Of a stretch of DNA of 11,598 nucleotides, positions 9,101 to 11,598 are shown piece after piece. Source of the stretch: Flavobacterium sp. (GTDB taxonomy: Bacteria > Bacteroidota > Bacteroidia > Flavobacteriales > Flavobacteriaceae); NCBI RefSeq assembly GCF_003525665.1, contig NZ_DQDX01000125.1:21864-33461 (forward strand). Reading direction: 5' to 3'. A program made the translations under genes and the position numbers. The notes beneath the pieces are model-generated. The model was given only the letters and a program-made list of their open reading frames with translations, ran no database searches and was not told the DNA's origin. Numbering within the stretch: position 1 is the stretch's first letter; each line of letters starts with the position of its first letter.

Positions 9101-10392
9101 CAGTACTTCCTGGTTATACGCCAAGTATTGGTTTCTTTGGAACGGCCAAACCAACTTTAGGATTTGCCTTTGGTAGTCAAGATGATGTACGTTATGAAGC
9201 AGCTAGAAATGGTTGGTTAACCGATTACCCAGATTTCAATCAAAATTATACCGAAGTAACAAATAGAACCTTAAACTTCACTGCCAACATCGATTTGTTC
9301 CCAGATTTTAAAGTAGATTTAAATGCGAACCGAACGTATGCAGATAATTTTTCTGAGCAGTTTAATGTAACTAACGGAAACTATAACTCATTGTCACCGT
9401 ATAATTTTGGTAACTTTTCAATATCTACAGTAATGTTGAAATCGGCTTTCAAGCAAAGTGATGAAATATACTCTTCTTCTTTTAACGATTTTAGAGGTAA
9501 CAGAATTATCATCGCCGATAGATTGGCTGCAGAATTCTATGGAACAACAGGCTTTCTTCGAGATGCCGAAGGTTATCCTGTAGGTTTTGGTAAAAATAGT
9601 CAAGCGGTTTTAATTCCATCATTATTGTCTGCATATACTGGTATGTTTACAACTGGAGCAAACGACTCGGCTAAAGATATTTCATTAGATGCTTTTAGAA
9701 ATATTCCAATTCCAAACTGGAATATTAAATACAACGGTTTAATGCGTTACAAATTCTTTAAAGACCGATTCAAACGTTTCTCTTTACAACACAATTATCG
9801 TGCGTCATATACTATAAATTCGTTTAGATCTAATTTTGAATACGACCAAAATCCAACTGGTTTTGATACTGGAGGAAATGTAAATAATAAATTAATCATC
9901 GGTAACGTAAATTTAGTAGAGCAGTTTAATCCGCTTGTGAGAGTTGATTTTGAAATGAAAAATTCTTTCAAGTTCTTAGCCGAAATGAAAAAAGACAGAG
10001 CATTATCAATGAGTTTTGATAATAATTTGTTGACAGAAGTGCAAGGACAAGAATTTATTGTTGGATTAGGTTATCGTATTAAAGACGTAGTGATAAATTC
10101 ACAATTTGCAGATAATGCACAAGGAATTATTAGAAGTGATATCGAGCTGAAAGTTGATTTTTCTTATAGAAATAACAAAACAATTGTACGTTATTTAGAT
10201 TATGATAACAACCAACTTGGTGGTGGACAAAACATTTGGTCAGCGCGATTATCAGCTGGTTATTCGTTCAGTCAAAACCTTACAGCCCAATTCTTCTATG
10301 ATCATTCGTTCTCGCAAGCCGTAATTTCAACATCGTTTCCGTTAACAAACATAAGAAGTGGTATTACATTGAGATATAATTTTGGAAATTAA
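3133..10392 (+). CDS. sprA: Type IX secretion system outer-membrane translocon SprA (Sov homologue)
   Basis: SprA is the giant outer-membrane beta-barrel that forms the T9SS export pore. In Flavobacterium johnsoniae it works with PorV and a plug protein and is needed for gliding and for secretion of adhesins and enzymes; Porphyromonas gingivalis Sov is the homologue. The 2419 residues agree with the roughly 2400 of F. johnsoniae SprA. The start is a TTG: the in-frame ruvA stop lies only two codons upstream, and starting there gives a proper signal peptide (K2, R7 and K14, hydrophobic core about 15-25, likely cut at SFS|QVV near residue 30), whereas the next ATG (3193, residue 21) would cut the signal in half. 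Recognisable blocks are NSRVQITRIEVWVTN (328-342), YVDDFEG (864-870), GEWRRY (from 1283), GEVWFNELRL (1533-1542), and a C-terminal half rich in alternating aromatic/polar strands ending in RYNFGN. There are no cysteines. A Pro/Lys-rich insert lies near 1937-1960. No other T9SS gene is in the window. Confidence 0.96.
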   Translation: MKTHYIRYIQLAIKSVFTLLMFFLSSSSFSQVVEPDPEPTQTGSDLGRINLGNPPSIVDAYKYDPVTDKYIFSSTVLDFNINYPIILSPKEYQELVLRESMRDYFKKKSDAIDGKKEGTEAEKRNLLPRYYVKSGIFETIFGGNTIDVRPTGSVEMDLGVRYTKQDNPSLSPRNRATTTFDFDQRISMSLQGKVGTRLNVNANYDTQSTFAFQNLIKLDYNPTIGGGEDSILQKLEIGNVSMPLNSSLIRGAQSLFGVKTQLQFGKTTVTGVFSEQKSQTRSVSAQGGGTIQDFDLFALDYDADRHFFLSQYFRNEYNSSLRNYPFINSRVQITRIEVWVTNRQNRVSQTNNNLRNIIALQDLGESRLTGLTPEQTVAIDIIANPTFFGTTPVDTPSDNSNNKYDPELIGPSGFLNPNIREIVTSSSGFNITNVSEGDDYSKLENARKLSPNEFTYHPQLGYVSLQQRLANDEVLAVAYQYTIGGEVYQVGEFGTDGATATEVNGAGIPETQTLILKLLKSNLTNVQKPIWNLMMKNIYQLPGAYQLEKEDFRFNILYTDPSPLNYISQVGTTPLPANVLDTPLLKVFNVDRLNYNNDPQEGGDGFFDFMPGLTVDQQNGRLIFTTVEPFGKYLFDKLQVGATGNYYGDPNSTADYNENQKKYVFKTMYTSTQAGALQDSDKNKFQLRGKFKSTGGDGIPIGAFNVPKGSVVVTAGGRVLVEGIDYSVNYQAGRVQILDPTLANTPVEVSVENNSVFGQQTRRFFGFNVEHKFSDKFVVGATLLKMTERPFTQKSNYGQESVNNTIFGANFNYSTEVPFLTRLVNKLPNIDTDVPSNVSVRGEIAFLKPDTPKADQFEGEATIYVDDFEGSQTTIDMRSPFSWFLSSTPERPTTGNPAPIYDDFGAGSSGLDYGFKRARLAWYNIDPTFYTQPPGGVSQDDLSLNATRRIFNRELYPELDVPQGQSTVINTLDLSYFPQERGPYNFDPAAASTNTLSEPKKSFGGITRAINSTNFEQGNVEYIQFWVLDPYLGNPTDTSVADPSNTGKIYFNLGEISEDILKDGRKQYENGLPEAGSPAPTVPTIWGSVPAAQSLIYAFDTSGANRAVQDIGLDGLSDDAEAAIYPAFASQPDPAGDNYQYFLQGSGGVVDRYRNYNGLQGNSPIDVSDTNRGSTTLPDVEDINRDNTMNTINAYYEYSIEMKSNIVVGQNYVTDIRPVTGIQLPNSGTATGRWIQYKIPVSQFESKVGGISDFRSIRFMRIFMTGFSQPLTVRFGSLDLVRGEWRRYVSSLEFPADDPATDNTNFDVQAVNIQENGDRIPIKYVSPPNVVREQLYNNNTLINQNEQSLSLRVTGNNGTGGLEPGDSRAVFKNVSVDMRQFNKLKMFLHAESIFPDENTIKDDELVAFIRFGNDFTTNYYQVEIPLKKSEFTSTTPEEIWPEENEIDLSLALLTKLKILAMSVDPLTLPLDGVYYQDEDQLDPSAASKPNKLRLGVKGNPNFGLVRTLMIGVKNQTDVLNTLEHPLDSRNVAGEVWFNELRLAEMDNKGGMAAVLNVDSNFADFATISATGRMSTIGFGSLEQGPNERSREDVQQYNIVTNLSLGKLLPKKWGVNLPFNYAVGEEIITPEYDPFNQDIRLEQLLDNTADASERRNIENRAIDYTKRKSINFIGVKKERAPEQKQNFYDPENLTLSYSYNQVDRHNYEIENFIDQQVNTAADYTFAFQPKPVEPFKKTKFMKKSSYWKMLSDFNFNYLPSNISFSSNINRQYNEQQFRLVDVEGIGLEKLYRRNFLFNYQYGFNYNLTKSLKLNFTASSNNIVRNYLDENNNPDNTYNIWTDYWNVGTPNLHNQQLVVNYDLPINKIPLFSFVNSTYTYTGDYSWQRASLALSAIEDEDTGTIFNLGNTIQNASSHRLNTKFNMESFYKYVGLSKGAKKPTRPVVAPKPGEKIVANKPQVQKERGVLLNGLIGILTSVKNIQIDYVENRGTVLPGYTPSIGFFGTAKPTLGFAFGSQDDVRYEAARNGWLTDYPDFNQNYTEVTNRTLNFTANIDLFPDFKVDLNANRTYADNFSEQFNVTNGNYNSLSPYNFGNFSISTVMLKSAFKQSDEIYSSSFNDFRGNRIIIADRLAAEFYGTTGFLRDAEGYPVGFGKNSQAVLIPSLLSAYTGMFTTGANDSAKDISLDAFRNIPIPNWNIKYNGLMRYKFFKDRFKRFSLQHNYRASYTINSFRSNFEYDQNPTGFDTGGNVNNKLIIGNVNLVEQFNPLVRVDFEMKNSFKFLAEMKKDRALSMSFDNNLLTEVQGQEFIVGLGYRIKDVVINSQFADNAQGIIRSDIELKVDFSYRNNKTIVRYLDYDNNQLGGGQNIWSARLSAGYSFSQNLTAQFFYDHSFSQAVISTSFPLTNIRSGITLRYNFGN

Positions 10393-10401
10393 TTAAAATT
10401 G

Positions 10402-10413
10402 TGATAAAAATCA
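10402..10413. promoter_or_regulatory. Candidate Crp/Fnr-family operator upstream of gcvH
   Basis: TGATAAAAATCA is a perfect inverted repeat (TGAT-N4-ATCA), the core arrangement of Fnr-type sites (TTGAT-N4-ATCAA). Its centre is about 43 bases upstream of the transcript start predicted from the TACATTTG element, close to the -41.5 position used by class II activators. The match covers only the eight core bases in AT-rich DNA, so chance occurrence is quite possible. Confidence 0.3.
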
Positions 10414-10437
10414 TTTTTAATATTTAACAAGAAACTT

Positions 10438-10445
10438 TACATTTG
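10438..10445 (+). promoter_or_regulatory. Probable gcvH promoter -7 element (TAnnTTTG)
   Basis: TACATTTG matches TAnnTTTG exactly. No TTG is present at the expected -33 distance; only a T-run (10414-10418) is correctly spaced. The predicted start near 10451 gives a leader of about 20 bases, A-rich, before the ATG at 10471. gcvH and the VanZ-like gene would be transcribed from here, in addition to any read-through from sprA, since no convincing terminator separates sprA from gcvH. Confidence 0.55.
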
Positions 10446-10470
10446 ACGTAAATTAAAACAAACTAATAAA

Positions 10471-10851
10471 ATGAGTATACCAGCTAATTTAAAATACACA
10501 AAAGACCACGAATGGGTAGCAATCGATGGCGATATTGCAACTGTAGGAATTACACATTTCGCACAAAGCGAACTTGGTGATATCGTATACGTTGAAGTTG
10601 AAACGCTTGATCAAACATTAGAAAAAGACGAAGTTTTTGGAACTGTTGAAGCTGTAAAAACAGTATCAGATTTGTTCTTGCCTTTAGCAGGTGAAATCAT
10701 CGAATTTAACGAAGATTTAGAGAGAAACCCAGAAAATGTAAACTCAGATCCTTACGGAAAAGGTTGGATGATTAAAGTTAAAGTCGCTAATCCAGCAGAT
10801 TATGATGCATTGCTAGACAACGAAGCTTACGCAACATTGATCGGTGCTTAA
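10471..10851 (+). CDS. gcvH: Glycine cleavage system H protein
   Basis: The lipoylated carrier of the glycine cleavage system, moving the aminomethyl group from the P protein (glycine decarboxylase) to the T protein and then to L protein for reoxidation, in the cytoplasm. The 126 residues match the usual 125-130. It has the conserved N-terminus (KYTKDHEWV, 8-16), the GITHFAQSELGDIVYVEV block (26-43), the lipoyl-attachment segment GTVEAVKTVSDL with Lys63 as the modified residue, and the C-terminal NSDPYGKGWMIKVK stretch. gcvP, gcvT and lipoate-attachment genes are not in the window. It has its own candidate promoter, and its last eight bases overlap the start of the VanZ-like gene, implying translational coupling. 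Confidence 0.97.
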   Translation: MSIPANLKYTKDHEWVAIDGDIATVGITHFAQSELGDIVYVEVETLDQTLEKDEVFGTVEAVKTVSDLFLPLAGEIIEFNEDLERNPENVNSDPYGKGWMIKVKVANPADYDALLDNEAYATLIGA

Positions 10852-11233
10852 TAAAAAACTAGTATTTATTTTAGCAATTACTTGGACCGTATTAATTACG
10901 TATTTGAGTTTAGCAACAATAGATTCATCAATAGGAAGTACAATTAAAATACCTCATAAAGATAAAATAGTTCATTTTATTTTTTACTTTATGTTTGTTT
11001 TATTATGGACAAATTATTTTAATTCAAGTCCATACAAAAGTAAAGTAGGTATAGTTGTTCTACTAATTGCAATTGTTTACGGAATCCTAATGGAAGTTTT
11101 CCAAGGATTGCTAACTATCGATAGATCTCCAGACCAATATGACGTTATTGCAAATGCATCTGGTGCCATTGTAGGATGGTTTGTAGCTAAAAAATATTTG
11201 CAAAATAAAAACCAATATAAAATCTCACATTAG
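10844..11233 (+). CDS. VanZ-like family integral membrane protein
   Basis: A 129-residue protein with four predicted membrane segments (about 6-24, 42-59, 68-90, 101-116). It shows the VanZ-like signature: HKDKIVHF (38-45) at the start of helix 2, ExxQ in GILMEVFQGL (Glu84, Gln87), and RSPDQYDVIANASGAIVG (94-111) with Arg94, Asp97, Asp100, Asn104 and Gly107. VanZ of enterococci gives low-level teicoplanin resistance, but for most family members the function is unknown, so resistance should not be assumed here. The start is a GTG at 10844: an in-frame TGA at 10838-10840 rules out anything earlier, and no good later start keeps helix 1. It overlaps gcvH by eight bases, consistent with coupled translation. 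The final codons and stop form part of the downstream terminator hairpin. Confidence 0.85.
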   Translation: MLNKKLVFILAITWTVLITYLSLATIDSSIGSTIKIPHKDKIVHFIFYFMFVLLWTNYFNSSPYKSKVGIVVLLIAIVYGILMEVFQGLLTIDRSPDQYDVIANASGAIVGWFVAKKYLQNKNQYKISH

Positions 11234-11251
11234 TGGGATTTTTTTATTTTT
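11219..11251 (+). terminator. Intrinsic terminator ending the sprA-gcvH-vanZ run
   Basis: AAAATCTCAC (11219-11228) pairs with GTGGGATTTT (11233-11242) around an ATTA loop, with one T-G wobble, and is followed by a T-rich tract (11239-11251, interrupted by one A). This is a standard rho-independent arrangement. The VanZ-like stop codon TAG (11231-11233) spans the loop and the first base of the descending arm, so the gene's last codons encode the ascending arm. Confidence 0.85.
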
Positions 11252-11252
11252 A
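11245..11252 (+). promoter_or_regulatory. Weak candidate -7 element for deoC
   Basis: TATTTTTA matches TAnnTTTG at all fixed positions except the last (A for G) and lies 19 bases before the ATG at 11272. It falls inside the T-tract of the preceding terminator, and no TTG is found at -33 distance. It is listed because a gene beyond a good terminator needs a promoter and no better match is visible in the 38-base gap. Confidence 0.25.
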
Positions 11253-11271
11253 CCATTAATAAAATTGACTA

Positions 11272-11598
11272 ATGAATATCAAGCAATATCTCGATTCTAC
11301 CTACTTAAAAACTCCTGCTCAAGCCGGATTGACATTTGATGAAAATAAAATAGTAGTCGAAGGTTTTATCAAAGAAGCAATTGAAGAAGGATTTAAACTG
11401 ATTATGATTCGTCCAGACATGGTTTCGTTAGCCAATAAAATGATTAAAGACGCCAATTCTAAACTTTCAATCGGAACTGTAATTGGTTTTCACGAAGGCA
11501 CAAATGCTCTTGAAGATAAACTTGCAGAAGCCAATCAAGCCCTAATTGATGGTGCCGACGATTTAGATTTTGTAATAAACTACGAAGCTTTTAAAGAT
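11272..11598 (+). CDS. deoC: Deoxyribose-phosphate aldolase, DeoC type (5' part, runs off the window)
   Basis: The first 109 codons of a DeoC/class I aldolase-family gene; the frame is open to the window end. DeoC splits 2-deoxyribose 5-phosphate into acetaldehyde and glyceraldehyde 3-phosphate in deoxynucleoside breakdown. The visible blocks follow the family order: LDSTYLK (7-13, at the position of DHTLLK), EGFKLIMIRP (39-48, at the position of ..SVCVNP), IGTVIGF (67-73, like VIGFP), and LAEANQALIDGADDLDFVIN (84-103), whose Asp99 corresponds to E. coli Asp102 in the proton-relay network. The Schiff-base lysine lies beyond the window. The His/Leu of DHTLLK and the Cys-Val-Asn of CVNP are replaced, so the gene is DeoC-like by order and spacing but divergent around the phosphate end of the barrel. 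Start: ATG at 11272 after an A-rich leader; the following MNIKQYLDST is a normal family N-terminus. Confidence 0.85.
   Translation, partial: MNIKQYLDSTYLKTPAQAGLTFDENKIVVEGFIKEAIEEGFKLIMIRPDMVSLANKMIKDANSKLSIGTVIGFHEGTNALEDKLAEANQALIDGADDLDFVINYEAFKD

Noticed and set aside
2548..10392. RuvA-SprA fusion by stop-codon read-through
   Set aside because: The frames are the same and only one codon separates them, but SprA begins with a clear signal peptide and RuvA is a complete cytoplasmic protein, so a fusion would make no sense.
10402..10420. AT-only inverted repeat after sprA as a terminator
   Set aside because: TAAAAA-TCA-TTTTTA could form six A-T pairs only, which is too weak, and no clean T-tract follows; an operator reading of the same bases is somewhat better.
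10844..11233. Glycopeptide resistance function for the VanZ-like protein
   Set aside because: There are no other van genes, the host is a Gram-negative, and most family members have no link to resistance.
1..11598. CRISPR arrays, tRNA/rRNA genes, insertion sequences, phage or defence genes
   Set aside because: No regularly spaced repeats, no tRNA-like cloverleaf sequence and no transposase, integrase or nuclease motifs were seen; the window is filled by housekeeping genes and sprA.

Overview
The window looks like a chromosomal core region from a member of the Flavobacteriaceae, most likely Flavobacterium or a close relative. The sequence is AT-rich. It carries a full-length SprA, the outer-membrane translocon of the type IX secretion system (T9SS), which is confined to Bacteroidota. 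The gaps before three genes contain the Bacteroidota promoter element TAnnTTTG (152-159, 2521-2528, 10438-10445), and leaders are A-rich with no clear Shine-Dalgarno. All recognised genes are on the + strand.

Layout: (1) 1-125 is non-coding: a perfect 22-bp palindrome at the window edge, then a stretch that resembles a dispersed intergenic repeat of flavobacterial genomes. (2) 183-2480 is a MaeB-type malic enzyme (malic domain plus phosphotransacetylase-like domain). Its start is best placed at 183, not at the upstream ATG at 126, because a promoter lies between them. (3) 2548-3129 is ruvA with its own promoter. (4) 3133-10392 is sprA, 2419 aa, beginning at a TTG three bases after the ruvA stop. 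(5) 10471-10851 is gcvH, with a promoter element and a possible Crp/Fnr-type dyad upstream. (6) 10844-11233 is a VanZ-like membrane protein with a GTG start inside the end of gcvH; an intrinsic terminator overlaps its last codons. (7) 11272 to the window end is the 5' part of a DeoC-type aldolase gene.

The genes do not form one pathway. MaeB makes pyruvate and NAD(P)H, RuvA binds Holliday junctions, SprA exports T9SS cargo such as gliding adhesins, GcvH shuttles the glycine-cleavage intermediate, and DeoC degrades deoxyribose 5-phosphate. What links them is transcription: ruvA and sprA are almost certainly one unit, gcvH and vanZ are translationally coupled, and the terminator at 11219-11251 closes the run. 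I recall ruvA-sprA-gcvH being neighbours in other Flavobacteriia, but could not check this.

I found no mobile element, CRISPR array, RNA gene, defence system or obviously new system. The points worth a second look are start-site corrections, tight or overlapping gene junctions, candidate regulatory sites, an unusual DeoC active-site neighbourhood, and features of SprA (no cysteines, apparent internal duplication, a Pro/Lys-rich insert).
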